From contig QHXQ01000037.1 of assembly GCA_003223935.1 (NCBI GenBank), positions 29,284 through 93,283 of the forward strand: 64,000 bases of DNA, written 5' to 3'. A model generated the notes under the pieces. It had not been told where the DNA came from. It made no database searches and saw nothing but the letters and a program-made list of their open reading frames with translations. Position numbers and translations under genes: made by a program. The first letter of the stretch is position 1, and every line of letters starts with the position of its first letter. Shown here piece by piece: positions 9,884 through 19,868 of the stretch. This DNA is from Acidobacteriota bacterium (GTDB lineage Bacteria > Acidobacteriota > Blastocatellia > Pyrinomonadales > Pyrinomonadaceae).

Positions 9884-9957
9884 AGCTGTCAGCGTTCAGC
9901 TATTAGCGTTCAGCCTTTGTTCGTAGCTAAAGCTGAAAGCTGACTGCTGATAGCTTA
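9884..9957. repeat. heptamer inverted tandem repeat (AGCGTTC family)
   Basis: agctgtc agcgttc agctatt agcgttc agccttt ... gctgaaa gctgact gctgata. Confidence 0.85.
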
Positions 9958-10401
9958 TCCCACCAATTCTAGTTGACTGAAAAAGTAAGAGATTTCAATG
10001 CGCGCGTTCTCTTCCGAGTCTGAGCCGTGAACGGCGTTCTCGCCGACCGATGCGCCGAACTCTTTGCGCAGCGTGCCCGCATCCGCCTTCGCCGGATCGG
10101 TCGCGCCCATCAGGTCGCGCCAAGCTTTGACCGCGCCCGCTTTCTCTAACACCGTGACGACGCATGGGCCGCTCGACATGAACTCCGTCAGACCCGCGAA
10201 GAACGGCCGCTCGCGGTGCACCGCGTAGAACCCTTCCGCTTCTTGTCTCGTCATGTGAATCAACTTCAACCCGTGTAACTTGAACCCGCCGTCCGTGATG
10301 CGCTGAATGATTGTGCCGACTTTTCCGGCCCGCACCGCGTCGGGCTTGATGATACCGAATGTTAGATTGCCGATCTGTTCTACCATTGCGCTCCCCAGCA
10401 A
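9955..10401 (-). CDS. ndk: nucleoside diphosphate kinase
   Basis: TFGIIKPDAVRAGKVGTIIQRI, NAVHGSDSEENARIEISYFF. Confidence 0.95.
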   Translation of the reverse strand: MLGSAMVEQIGNLTFGIIKPDAVRAGKVGTIIQRITDGGFKLHGLKLIHMTRQEAEGFYAVHRERPFFAGLTEFMSSGPCVVTVLEKAGAVKAWRDLMGATDPAKADAGTLRKEFGASVGENAVHGSDSEENARIEISYFFSQLELVG

Positions 10402-10410
10402 AATTTAGTC

Positions 10411-10767
10411 TCAAATTCTCCAGCTAACTCTGACTCTGCTTGGCGAAATCACGCTGAAGCAGTGTAGAAACTCCGTTACGTGATCGCGAAAAGCGTCGGC
10501 CACAATTTCCGCTTTCGCCTCTGCCGACAGCCCGGCCAAGCGAAGCAACACCACGCCGCCTGTGCTTAGACGCCGGGCGCGAAAAATCAATTCGCCGAAA
10601 TCCTTATCGGCTGTCAGCAACAGCGCGGCTCTCTCGTTGGCCCGTTCAAGCACCGTCTCGTCGGAGATACCGCGCTCCATTTCGGCGATGTATAAGACTT
10701 CATGTCCATCCAGCCGCAGCCGTTCAACGATCTGCCGATCCACATTTTCATCAGCCAGCAGATTCAT
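10411..10767 (-). CDS. DUF5615 (PIN-like) putative toxin
   Basis: MNLLADENVDRQIVERLRLDGHEVLYI ... LLLTADKDFGELI; start overlaps the upstream DUF433 stop. Confidence 0.82.
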   Translation of the reverse strand: MNLLADENVDRQIVERLRLDGHEVLYIAEMERGISDETVLERANERAALLLTADKDFGELIFRARRLSTGGVVLLRLAGLSAEAKAEIVADAFRDHVTEFLHCFSVISPSRVRVSWRI

Positions 10768-10988
10768 GCGGCTTTCTTAGGCGGCGGACTGAGAGACTGC
10801 GCCGCATACGATAACGCGGCCGACACGGCTTCCCGCGTGAGACGCGGATGCGCTTCGAGTATCTGATCAACTGTCTCCCCGGCAGCAAGCTTTTCAAGGA
10901 TCAATTCGACTGTAATGCGCGTGCCCGCGATGACCGGCTTGCCCATCATCACATCGGGATCAATTTGAATCAGATCATCATTCATCAC
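10764..10988 (-). CDS. DUF433 putative antitoxin
   Basis: IQIDPDVMMGKPVIAGTRITVELILEKLAAGETVDQILEAHPRLT is the DUF433 signature. Confidence 0.87.
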   Translation of the reverse strand: MMNDDLIQIDPDVMMGKPVIAGTRITVELILEKLAAGETVDQILEAHPRLTREAVSAALSYAAQSLSPPPKKAA

Positions 10989-11029
10989 GGTTCAGATTGT
11001 AACGCACGACGCACCCACTGAGATTACCT

Positions 11030-11914
11030 TTAAGCCACAGCCTTCGCGCCGAGCGCGTCTTTCATCGCTTGGCCGATGTCGGCGGGTGATTGGACGACGC
11101 GGATGCCGGCGGCTTCGAGAGCTTTCATCTTCTCGGCGGCTGTGCCTTTGCCGCCTGCGATGATCGCGCCGGCGTGGCCCATGCGGCGACCGGGCGGTGC
11201 GGTCTGGCCGGCGATGAAAGCGACGATGGGTTTGGTCACGTTATCTTTCGCGTACTCGGCCGCTTCCTCTTCGGCCGTGCCGCCGATCTCGCCGATCATG
11301 ACGATGCCTTCGGTTTCGTCGTCCGCTTGAAAGAGCGCGAGCGCGTCACGGTGCGTTGTGCCGACGACCGGATCGCCGCCGATGCCGATGGCAGTTGACT
11401 GACCGAGACCGAGCGCGGTCAACTGTCCGACTGCTTCATAGGTCAACGTGCCGGAGCGCGAGACGACGCCGATGCGTCCCTCTTTGTGTATGTGACCGGG
11501 CATGATGCCGATCTTGCATTTGCCGGGCGAGATGACGCCGGGGCAGTTCGGGCCGATGAGGCGCGTACTCCTATCTTGCAAATAACGTTTGACCTTGACC
11601 ATGTCGAGCGCCGGAATGCCTTCGGTGATGCAGACGACGAGTGGGATGCCTGCGTCTGCCGCTTCGAGGATCGCATCGGCCGCAAACGGCGGCGGCACAT
11701 AGATGACACTCGCGTTCGCGCCCGCTTCGCTCACAGCCTGCGCGACGGTGTTGAAGACGGGGATGCCTTCGTGCGTCGTGCCGCCTTTGCCGGGCGTGAC
11801 GCCGCCGACAACGTTCGTCCCATACTCGACCATCTGTACGGTATGAAACGTGCCCTCTTTGCCCGTGATGCCCTGCACGACGAGGCGCGTCGTTTTATCA
11901 ACCAGAACGCTCAA
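11030..11914 (-). CDS. sucD: succinate--CoA ligase subunit alpha
   Basis: [45 protein letters not shown] ... [23 protein letters not shown]. Confidence 0.96.
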   Translation of the reverse strand: MSVLVDKTTRLVVQGITGKEGTFHTVQMVEYGTNVVGGVTPGKGGTTHEGIPVFNTVAQAVSEAGANASVIYVPPPFAADAILEAADAGIPLVVCITEGIPALDMVKVKRYLQDRSTRLIGPNCPGVISPGKCKIGIMPGHIHKEGRIGVVSRSGTLTYEAVGQLTALGLGQSTAIGIGGDPVVGTTHRDALALFQADDETEGIVMIGEIGGTAEEEAAEYAKDNVTKPIVAFIAGQTAPPGRRMGHAGAIIAGGKGTAAEKMKALEAAGIRVVQSPADIGQAMKDALGAKAVA

Positions 11915-12000
11915 CGCTCTTGCTCCTCAAGATACCATTTTATTTGCTTGATTGCCGGCGCAGTATAACACGCCATCATTTTTAATTCAGAATGCACTGC

Positions 12001-13404
12001 TTATGCCAATTCCACTTGCTCGCCGTATTGTGCCGCGTCAACGCGCCAGCCGTAATGTTGGCGTATGTGTTCGGCCATGGCTTCGGCGGCTTGCGGTTCG
12101 CCGTGCGTGGTGAAGGCGCGGCGTGGGGGCGCGGGCATGTCTTTGAGCCAGCGCAAGACCTCTTGCCAGTCGGCGTGCGCGGAGAAACCGCCGATCTGTT
12201 CGACATGACATTGCACGGGCACTGTCTGTTTGAAGATGGAAACTTCGCGGTCGCCGCTCAAGATGCGCCGGCCGATTGTGCCCGCCGCTTGATAGCCGAC
12301 GAAGATAATGGTCGCGCGTGCGTCCGGCAAGTAGCGCACGGCATGATGCAGGACGCGCCCGCCCGTCATCATGCCGGAAGCGCTGATGATGATGCGCGCG
12401 CCGCGTTCCTCGTTCAAACTCTTCGACTCTTCACGCGATGAAACGGTCAACATCGAATGCGTGCGCAGAGGATGTTCGCGGCGCGCGAGCACGGTGGCAT
12501 AGTCTTCGTCCTGTTCTTCCGTGCGATGACTGTAGGCTTGCGTCGCGGCGGCGGCCATCGGCGAATCAACGCGCACTGGTAGGATAGGGATTCGTTTTTC
12601 GTCTTCGAGTTCGCGGATGATGTAGATGAGTTCCTGCGTGCGCCCGATGGCGAAGGCTGGGATCAGGATGACGCCGTCGCGCTCGGCCGTCTCATTGATA
12701 ACGCGCGCGAGTTTGTCTTTCGGGTCTTCCGCGTCGTGCAGACGGTCGCCGTAGGTTGATTCGACGAGCAGGTAATCACACTGAGGCGGCGGCACGGGAT
12801 CGCGTATGATCGGTTGATTGTAATGGCCTAGATCGCCGGAGAACAGCACGCGCCGCCCCTTGCCGTCTTGTCCTGCGTCTGCGATTTCAACTAACACAAG
12901 ACTTGAGCCGAGAATGTGGCCGGCGATGCGAAAGCCCGCGTTGAAGCCGGGCGCAACGGCGACTGCCTCGCCTGTGTTCGGTTCGGGGTGGACGAGTTTC
13001 AGAGCTTCGCGCGCATCGTCTTCGGTATAGAGCGGGAGCGCGGGCGTGTGGCTCGTCAGGTTGTGGCGGTTGCGATAGTCTGCGTCTTCTTCTTGGAGGC
13101 GGGCGGCGTCGGGCAGAAGGATTTTCAAGAGGTCGGCTGTGCCGCGCGAGCAATAGATGGGGCCGTTGAAGCCTTGCGCGACGAGGCGCGGGAGATAACC
13201 CGTGTGGTCTATGTGCGCGTGCGTGATGAGCACGGCATTGATGCTTGCAGGATCAAACGGCGGGTCTTGCCAGTTGCGCTCGCGCAGTTCTTTCAAACCT
13301 TGAAACAGCCCACAATCAATCAACACACGATGGCCGTCTGATTCAAGCAGATACTTCGAGCCTGTGACCGTGCCCACACCGCCCCAGAAAGATAGCGTTG
13401 CCAT
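12001..13404 (-). CDS. MBL-fold beta-CASP RNase-like metallohydrolase
   Basis: THAHIDHTGYLPRLV, beta-CASP region and RNA-specificity motif (GYQAAGTIGRRIL, GGFSAHADWQE). Confidence 0.92.
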   Translation of the reverse strand: MATLSFWGGVGTVTGSKYLLESDGHRVLIDCGLFQGLKELRERNWQDPPFDPASINAVLITHAHIDHTGYLPRLVAQGFNGPIYCSRGTADLLKILLPDAARLQEEDADYRNRHNLTSHTPALPLYTEDDAREALKLVHPEPNTGEAVAVAPGFNAGFRIAGHILGSSLVLVEIADAGQDGKGRRVLFSGDLGHYNQPIIRDPVPPPQCDYLLVESTYGDRLHDAEDPKDKLARVINETAERDGVILIPAFAIGRTQELIYIIRELEDEKRIPILPVRVDSPMAAAATQAYSHRTEEQDEDYATVLARREHPLRTHSMLTVSSREESKSLNEERGARIIISASGMMTGGRVLHHAVRYLPDARATIIFVGYQAAGTIGRRILSGDREVSIFKQTVPVQCHVEQIGGFSAHADWQEVLRWLKDMPAPPRRAFTTHGEPQAAEAMAEHIRQHYGWRVDAAQYGEQVELA

Positions 13405-13423
13405 TGCATCCTCCGAATCAACA

Positions 13424-13497
13424 GGTCAGTACCGCCTGCGGTAGCGGGCGGGTTGTATCGTTACTAAGACCCGCCCGCTACCGCAGGCAGTACTGAC
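13424..13497. repeat. second copy of the palindromic element
   Basis: GGTCAGTACCGCCTGCGGTAGCGGGCGGGT ... ACCCGCCCGCTACCGCAGGCAGTACTGAC, one arm mismatch. Confidence 0.93.
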
Positions 13498-13933
13498 TCC
13501 ATGGCGTACGCGCGCGCCGATGACCGAAGAGAACTAACAGCGCGGGTACGAGCAGGACAAGGTTGCGCCGCGCGGTCGAGACGCCGAGTTGACTGGCAAC
13601 GAGCCGGCCGAAGCAACCGCATTCGAGCGGTTCCCCGTGCTGCACATAGACGTAGAAGAGCGCGTAAGCGGCAAAGCCGACGAGCAACAACGCCGCCAGC
13701 GCAGCACCGAGGCGGACAGTGCGGGGCGTGATGAGCAGTAGGGCGGTCGTCAGTTCCGCCGCGATGACGAGGACTGTCGCGGGCCAAGCCCAACGCGCGC
13801 CGACCAGATTCGCCACGTTACCGGCGAAGTCCGCGAGCGTATAAAGCTTCGCACCTGCGGCGAACAGAAACAGCGCCGCCAGTCCAAAGCGGCAGAGCAA
13901 GACAAGAATTTTAAACCAACGAAACTGAGTCAC
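13478..13933 (-). CDS. MauE/DoxX-like membrane protein
   Basis: Four-TM ORF, RFGLAALFLFAAGAKLYTLADFAGNV ... GEPLECGCFGRL. Confidence 0.75.
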   Translation of the reverse strand: MTQFRWFKILVLLCRFGLAALFLFAAGAKLYTLADFAGNVANLVGARWAWPATVLVIAAELTTALLLITPRTVRLGAALAALLLVGFAAYALFYVYVQHGEPLECGCFGRLVASQLGVSTARRNLVLLVPALLVLFGHRRARTPWSQYCLR

Positions 13934-13945
13934 GATTGCTCGGCT

Positions 13946-15115
13946 TCAAGCGGCTTGTTTGGCTAATGCGACAACCTTTTCGGCGGCGTCCTTCATGCCA
14001 TCGGCGACGGTGAAGTTCAGGCCCGACTCGCGGATCACGCGCTGCCCCTCTTCGACGTTCGTGCCTTCGAGCCGGACGACGACGGGCACTTTGACACCCA
14101 ACGTCTGCGCCGCACCGACCACGCCGCGCGCCACCATGTCGCAGCGCACGATGCCGCCGAAGATGTTGATCAAGACAGCCTGCACATGCTCGTCCGCGAG
14201 CAGAATCTTGAATGCGGCTTCAACTCGCTGTTGTGAGGCACCGCCGCCCACGTCCAAGAAGTTTGCCGGCTCGCCGCCCGCGAGTTTGATGATGTCCATC
14301 GTGGCCATCGCAAGGCCCGCGCCATTGACCATGCAGGCGATGTTGCCGTCGAGCTTGATGTAGTTGAGATCAAACTTCGAGGCTTCAATCTCAAGCGGTT
14401 CTTCTTCGTGCAAGTCGCGCAGCGCGAGAAAATCTTGATGGCGGAACAAGGCGTTGTCGTCGAAGTTGACCTTCGCGTCGAGCGCGATGAGCCGCTTGTC
14501 TTTGGTCAAGAGGAACGGGTTGATCTCAAAGAGAGATGAATCGGTCTGCTCATAGGCCGTGTAGAGCGCCTGCATGAACTTCGCCGCTTGATTGATCAAA
14601 TCAGAGGGGAGACTCAGACCGAAGGCGAGTTTGCGCGCTTGAAACGGACGGAAGCCGATGGCCGGATCAATCGTCTCTTTCATAATCTTTTCCGGCGAAT
14701 GCGCCGCGACCTCTTCAATATCCATGCCGCCCGCCGACGAAGCCATGAAGACGGGCCGGCCCGTCTGCCGATCAAGCACGATGCCCAAATAAAACTCCTT
14801 ATCAATCGGCAAGCCTTCTTCGACGAGCAACACGCGCACCTCGCGCCCCTCCGGCCCGGTCTGATGCGTGACGAGTTTCATGCCGAGCATCTGGCGCGCG
14901 ATCTCCTGCGCTTCATCAGCCGAGCGTGCCAACTTCACGCCGCCGCCCTTGCCGCGCCCGCCCGCGTGTATCTGCGCCTTGACGACGACCACGTCCGTGC
15001 CCAACTCCTTCGCCGCGTGATACGCCTCTTCCGGCGAACGCGCCACCAAGCCGCGCGGCACCGCCACCCCGAATTTCCGCAACAACTCTTTCGCCTGATA
15101 CTCGTGAATCTTCAT
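13946..15115 (-). CDS. sucC: succinate--CoA ligase subunit beta
   Basis: [22 protein letters not shown] ... [12 protein letters not shown] ... [15 protein letters not shown]. Confidence 0.96.
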   Translation of the reverse strand: MKIHEYQAKELLRKFGVAVPRGLVARSPEEAYHAAKELGTDVVVVKAQIHAGGRGKGGGVKLARSADEAQEIARQMLGMKLVTHQTGPEGREVRVLLVEEGLPIDKEFYLGIVLDRQTGRPVFMASSAGGMDIEEVAAHSPEKIMKETIDPAIGFRPFQARKLAFGLSLPSDLINQAAKFMQALYTAYEQTDSSLFEINPFLLTKDKRLIALDAKVNFDDNALFRHQDFLALRDLHEEEPLEIEASKFDLNYIKLDGNIACMVNGAGLAMATMDIIKLAGGEPANFLDVGGGASQQRVEAAFKILLADEHVQAVLINIFGGIVRCDMVARGVVGAAQTLGVKVPVVVRLEGTNVEEGQRVIRESGLNFTVADGMKDAAEKVVALAKQAA

Positions 15116-15130
15116 CGTCAGCCCTCGCGT

Positions 15131-15213
15131 CAGCAGTGGTCAGTGGTCAGTGGTCGATGGTCAGCGAAATCAGTTTTATTACTGATCCCTGACCACCGAC
15201 CACTGACCGCTGT
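15131..15213. repeat. heptamer inverted tandem repeat (CAGTGGT family)
   Basis: cagtggt x3 cgatggt ... ctgatcc ctgacca ccgacca ctgaccg. Confidence 0.9.
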
Positions 15214-15474
15214 CTTTGCGTGGAACGCTGCCGAGTGTAGTCGTATCAAGCGCGCGACTGCAAGCTGACAAGAAATGATGCGCAGAGATCAAGCCGCCGC
15301 GGGCGCGGCGCATAATGTCGCGGCCCATGTTAAGGCCGGCCGACACAATTCATCGGCCGCTCATCACATTTTTGCGTCTGCACAATTCAAACCCGCGCAC
15401 GCCTGCGGTAAACTTTGTTGCGTCGCAGCCGTATCTTAATAGTTCCAGCCTTTGACCTCTTGAGGAGTTGACCC

Positions 15475-17514
15475 ATGAAACGATCCGGTAGTTCCCTTTT
15501 CGCTTCCCTGTTGACCGTCTTGCTCGCGGCGTCTGTGCTCTGTGCGCAGACCTCCATGCACGGTCTCGACTTGAGCGCCATTGATAAGAATGCGAACCCG
15601 TGCGTTGATTTTTATCAATACGCGAACGGTAGTTGGCTCGCCGCTAATCCGATTCCGGCCGCCTTCTCGGCTTGGGGCGTGGATAGTGTGCTGTCGGAGA
15701 AGAACCGCGACGTGTTGCACGAAGTGCTCGAAGCCGCAGCCAAGAACACGAGCGCGCCGAAGGGCAGCAACGAGCAGAAGGTCGGCGATTTTTATGCGAG
15801 TTGCATGGCTGAAGATCAGATCAACGCCGCCGGCCTCGCGCCGCTCAAGCCTGAACTGCAACGCATCGCGGAGATCAAAGAGGCGCGCGCGCTCGAAGCC
15901 GAGATCGCACACCTGCACAGCATGGGCGTCAACGCGCTCTTCCGCGAAGGCTCGACGCAAGACGCGAAGAACAGCGCCGAAGTCACTTATGAAATCCTGC
16001 AAGGCGGCCTTGGTTTGCCTGACCGCGACTACTATCTGAAAGATGACGATAGATCGAAGCACATACGCGAAGAGTATGTGAAGCACGTCGCCAAGATGTT
16101 CGAATTGCTGGGCGACGATGCGACGAAAGCTGCGGCGGAAACGCAGACCGTCATGGGGCTTGAGACGAAGTTGGCCGCCGCTTCGATGACGCGCGTCGAG
16201 CGGCGCGACCCGAACGCGGTCTATCACCGGCAGACCTTCGCGCAGTTGCAGACGCTCACGCCGAACTTCGATTGGGCCGCCTTCTTCAAAACCGTCGGCG
16301 TGCCGCCGAAAGCAGACATCAACGTCGCGCAGCCCAAATTCTTTGCAGAGGTCAACCGGCAGTTGACCGCGACGCCGATTCCTGATTGGCAGACTTATTT
16401 GCGCTGGCATCTGATTAACGTCTCGGCGAGCGCGCTCGCGAAGCCGTTCGACGATGAAGATTTCAACTTCAAAGGCAAGGTCTTGACGGGCGCGACCGAA
16501 CAGTTGCCGCGTTGGAAGCGTTGCGTCGCCGCGACCGACCGCAATCTCGGCGAGGCGCTCGGCGAGGTTTACGTCAAACGTGCCTTCCCGCCCGAAGCGA
16601 AAGCGCGCTCGCTCGCAATGGTGCAAAATCTGATCGCGGCGCTGAGGAGCGACATCGGCACGCTCGCTTGGATGAGCGACGCGACGCGCAGACAAGCGGT
16701 CGCCAAACTCGAAACCTTGATCAGAAAGATCGGCTACCCGGACAAGTGGCGCGATTACTCCGCGCTCCAGATTGATCGCACATCGTATTTGGCGAACGAG
16801 CTGCGCACCGGCACGTTCGAGGAGCGGCGCGATCTGCACAAGATCGGGCAACCTGTGGACAAGCTGGAGTGGGGCATGACGCCGCCCACGGTGAACGCTT
16901 ACTACAATCCGCAGATCAACGAGATCGTCTTCCCGGCCGGCATCCTGCAATGGCCTTTCTTCGATCCAACGGCCGAGGATGCGTTCAATTACGGCGCGAT
17001 GGGTTCGGTCATCGGCCACGAGATGACGCACGGCTTCGACGATCAAGGCGCGCAGTTTGACGCCGCAGGCAACTTGAAGAACTGGTTCACGGAGGAAGAT
17101 TTGAAGAACTTCCACGTGCGCACCGAGTGCGTCGTCAATCAGTTCAATCAGTTCGAGGTTGAGAAGGGTTTGAGCGAGAACGGCAAGCTCGTCGTCGGCG
17201 AATCGGTCGCAGACTTGGGCGGTCTGGTTATCGCTTACGCCGCTTGGCAGAAGTCGCTCGAAGGCAAACCGCGCCCGGCAAGCGTTGACGGATTCACGCC
17301 TGAACAGCGTTTCTTCCTCGCCTATGCTTATTCTTGGGCGACCAACATCCGGCCGGAACGCGCGCGCCTGCTCGCGCAGACCGACCCGCATCCGCTCCCG
17401 AAGTTCCGCGTCAACGGCCCGCTCGCCAACTTCCCCGCCTTCGCCGCCGCCTTCCAGTGCAAAGAGGGCGACCCGATGGTGCGTGCGGAAAAGGATCGTT
17501 GCGTGATCTGGTAA
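15475..17514 (+). CDS. M13 family (neprilysin-like/PepO) metallopeptidase
   Basis: Zn motif VIGHEMTHGFDDQG, GESVADLGGL, C-terminal RAEKDRCVIW. Confidence 0.95.
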   Translation: MKRSGSSLFASLLTVLLAASVLCAQTSMHGLDLSAIDKNANPCVDFYQYANGSWLAANPIPAAFSAWGVDSVLSEKNRDVLHEVLEAAAKNTSAPKGSNEQKVGDFYASCMAEDQINAAGLAPLKPELQRIAEIKEARALEAEIAHLHSMGVNALFREGSTQDAKNSAEVTYEILQGGLGLPDRDYYLKDDDRSKHIREEYVKHVAKMFELLGDDATKAAAETQTVMGLETKLAAASMTRVERRDPNAVYHRQTFAQLQTLTPNFDWAAFFKTVGVPPKADINVAQPKFFAEVNRQLTATPIPDWQTYLRWHLINVSASALAKPFDDEDFNFKGKVLTGATEQLPRWKRCVAATDRNLGEALGEVYVKRAFPPEAKARSLAMVQNLIAALRSDIGTLAWMSDATRRQAVAKLETLIRKIGYPDKWRDYSALQIDRTSYLANELRTGTFEERRDLHKIGQPVDKLEWGMTPPTVNAYYNPQINEIVFPAGILQWPFFDPTAEDAFNYGAMGSVIGHEMTHGFDDQGAQFDAAGNLKNWFTEEDLKNFHVRTECVVNQFNQFEVEKGLSENGKLVVGESVADLGGLVIAYAAWQKSLEGKPRPASVDGFTPEQRFFLAYAYSWATNIRPERARLLAQTDPHPLPKFRVNGPLANFPAFAAAFQCKEGDPMVRAEKDRCVIW

Positions 17515-17555
17515 ACTGCGCGGTATGTTTTTGCCGTTGACAGACTGAACAAAAC

Positions 17556-17595
17556 AAAAGAGCCTGTGCCGCGAATCTGAGGCACAGGCTCTTTT
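17556..17595 (+). terminator. Rho-independent-type terminator after the M13 peptidase
   Basis: AAAAGAGCCTGTGCC - loop - GGCACAGGCTCTTTT, perfect 15-bp arms ending in T4. Confidence 0.85.
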
Positions 17596-17614
17596 CATCA
17601 AGGAGGCGCACAGG

Positions 17615-17887
17615 ATGGATTGGAAAGTTTTGCTGAGCACGTTCGGCGTGATCTTTCTCGCCGAGATGGGCGATAAGACGCAACTCGCGGCGATGACTTT
17701 GGCGGCGGACACGAAGCGACCCATCGCGGTCTTCGTCGGTGCGGCGCTCGCGCTCGCCTGTGTCTCGGCTTTGGGCGTGGCGGTCGGCGCGGCGCTCGGT
17801 CATTACTTACCGAAAGAGTGGATCGAGCGTGTGGCGGCGGTCGCCTTCATCGTCATCGGCGTGTTGATGCTGGCAGGTAAATTTTGA
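17615..17887 (+). CDS. GDT1/TMEM165 (UPF0016) family membrane protein, single-repeat form
   Basis: FLAEMGDKTQLAAMTLA hallmark. Confidence 0.88.
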   Translation: MDWKVLLSTFGVIFLAEMGDKTQLAAMTLAADTKRPIAVFVGAALALACVSALGVAVGAALGHYLPKEWIERVAAVAFIVIGVLMLAGKF

Positions 17888-17905
17888 AGCGTGGAGGCAC
17901 GAACT

Positions 17906-18334
17906 ATGAGTGAAGTCGTCGTCACGTCGCTAGTGAAGCTGCAAAACGAGGTGCGCTACGGCGCAGCACAGCACACGTTCATCACGGACGAACCCTTGAG
18001 CGCAGGCGGCGAAGATGCGGGCCCCGATCCTTACACGCTGCTGCTCGCCGCGCTCGGCAGTTGTATCTCGATGACTGTCACGCTCTACGCGCGGCGCAAA
18101 GCTTGGCCGCTTGAGCGCGTCACGGTGCGTCTGCGCCAGCAACGTATCCACGCGCGAGATTGCGTCGAATGTCAGCCCAAGACGGACAATTACGTTCATC
18201 GCATTGAGCGTGGCGTCGCGTTCGAGGGCGCGCTGACCGATGAACAGCGCACACGCTTGCAAGAGATCGCGCACAAGTGTCCGGTGCATAAAACGCTCAC
18301 GTCGGAGATCGTCGTCGCAGAGTGGCAAGATTGA
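17906..18334 (+). CDS. OsmC family protein
   Basis: GPDPYTLLLAALGSCISMTVTLYARRKAWPLERV ... CPVHKTL. Confidence 0.88.
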   Translation: MSEVVVTSLVKLQNEVRYGAAQHTFITDEPLSAGGEDAGPDPYTLLLAALGSCISMTVTLYARRKAWPLERVTVRLRQQRIHARDCVECQPKTDNYVHRIERGVAFEGALTDEQRTRLQEIAHKCPVHKTLTSEIVVAEWQD

Positions 18335-18373
18335 CGCGGGCCGACGAAGCGGGCAAGGTCTTGAGTTGGCTCA

Positions 18374-18763
18374 CTAGCCCACTAGAAACCGGCGCAGCAT
18401 TCCATCCAACTGCTCGAAGTCAACGGGTCTGGTGAGGTAGTCGTCACATCCTGCCTCTAGCGCCGCCTCTTTCATTCCGTAAGTGTCGTAAGCGGTGAGC
18501 GCAATGATCGGGACGTTCTGGCACAGGTCTCGACACTGGCGGATTCGTTTGGCTGCCTCTAACCCGTCCATCTGCGGCATGTTCAAATCCATCAGAATCA
18601 AGTCGGGGCAACGGCGCTGCACTAGCTCTAACGCTTCCCGTCCGTTGGTCGCTTCAAGCACACTATAATCCCTCAGTTCCAACAGGCGCTTGAGTGTCAG
18701 CCGCGCATCGTCGAAATCGTCCACCACCAAGACAGTTAGACAGGCCGTTTCTTTCTGCATCAT
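18374..18763 (-). CDS. single-domain response regulator
   Basis: VLVVDDFDD, DLILMDLNMPQMDG, ALTAY, YLTRPVD receiver landmarks. Confidence 0.92.
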   Translation of the reverse strand: MMQKETACLTVLVVDDFDDARLTLKRLLELRDYSVLEATNGREALELVQRRCPDLILMDLNMPQMDGLEAAKRIRQCRDLCQNVPIIALTAYDTYGMKEAALEAGCDDYLTRPVDFEQLDGMLRRFLVG

Positions 18764-19039
18764 AAAGCGAGCAGCCTCATTATGGATTTAGTATGTAATC
18801 AGGGGGATGAAGAGGGATACGAGATAACAGCAGTTATAGCAGACTTCCACTAAACCGGCAACACAGGTTCAGCCCGCTTCCTGCGAACGTCTTGACTTGC
18901 TACTCCGTCTGGCCTATAAGCCATCCGGCACAGACGTTCGCCCGACAAGTTCAGCGAACCGATTCGCTGAGCCAAACTTCCGGTTACAAACAGGTACGAC
19001 TAACAATTTGCCGGCTAAGGTAAGGAGGTTCATTCCCCC

Positions 19040-19762
19040 ATGAATCGTCGGTCAGCTATCGCGTTGACGCTGCTCTGCTCTCTCTGCTTGTTTTATCAAA
19101 CGCTCGCTCAGACCAAAGCGCAAGCCCCGCAGCAGACTAAAGCGCCGGTTGTGCAGACGGCCGCGGCCAATAATTTTGCGCTGTCCGCTCTTGAACAAGA
19201 GCTGCTTGATGAGATCAATCTGGCGCGCACGAACCCGCAGCAGTACGCAGGCTATCTCGAACAACTAAAACCTTATTTCAAAGGCAACATCTTTCAGTTG
19301 CCGGGGCGGGGCGGACTGATCACGCAAGAAGGCACGAGCGCGCTGGAAGATGCGATCCGCGTCCTGCGCCAAACGAAGCCGCTCAATCCATTCACGCTCT
19401 CACGCGGCATGAGTCTCGGCGCGAATCTGCTGGTGCAGGACGCAGGCCCGAAAGGCTTGACCGGTCACAAAGGCACGGACGGCAGTTTCTGTGAGCAACG
19501 CATCGAACGCTTCGGCACGTGGCAAGGCTCAGTTGGCGAAAACCTCTCCTATGGCAAAGAGACTGCGCGGCAACGAATCATGACGCTGCTCATAGACGAC
19601 GGCTTCACAGACCGCGGCCATCGCACACGCCTGCTCAGCCCGGACTTCAAAGTCGCTGGCGTCTCCTGCGGCGACCACGCCCAACTCGGCGTCATGTGCG
19701 TCATCACCCTCGCCGGCGGCTACACGGATCGCGCCAATCAAGGCGCAGCCCAAAAATTTTAA
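19040..19762 (+). CDS. secreted CAP/SCP-domain protein
   Basis: LDEINLARTNPQQYAGYL ... GENLSYG ... GHRTRLLSPDFKVAGVSC. Confidence 0.88.
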   Translation: MNRRSAIALTLLCSLCLFYQTLAQTKAQAPQQTKAPVVQTAAANNFALSALEQELLDEINLARTNPQQYAGYLEQLKPYFKGNIFQLPGRGGLITQEGTSALEDAIRVLRQTKPLNPFTLSRGMSLGANLLVQDAGPKGLTGHKGTDGSFCEQRIERFGTWQGSVGENLSYGKETARQRIMTLLIDDGFTDRGHRTRLLSPDFKVAGVSCGDHAQLGVMCVITLAGGYTDRANQGAAQKF

Positions 19763-19788
19763 GGCAACTGCTTACGCCAAGACCGCAC

Positions 19789-19822
19789 GGGCGCGCCGAT
19801 CATCAGGATGATCGGCGCGCCC
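19789..19822. terminator. strong hairpin after the CAP gene
   Basis: GGGCGCGCCGATCATC-AG-GATGATCGGCGCGCCC, 16-bp arms; no clear T-tract. Confidence 0.6.
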
Positions 19823-19868
19823 GCTTGATGACCCACAGGAAAGCATGCGTATCAAGCAACAGCTTCAT
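19803..19868 (-). pseudogene. truncated VapC/PIN-domain toxin remnant
   Basis: MKLLLDTHAFLWVIKRARRSS*; matches the PIN toxin N-terminus and then stops. ATG overlaps the antitoxin stop (ATGA). Confidence 0.75.

Noticed and set aside
15436-17724. 762-aa minus-strand ORF
   Set aside because: Antisense shadow of the M13 peptidase in GC-rich DNA; low-complexity Arg/Val-rich translation with no family motif.
17615-17887. Truncated GDT1 gene
   Set aside because: Single-repeat UPF0016 proteins of about 90 aa are normal in bacteria; a second half is not required.
18851-19015. c-di-GMP (GEMM) riboswitch
   Set aside because: GGCAAACC / GACGCAAAGCC core elements are absent on both strands.
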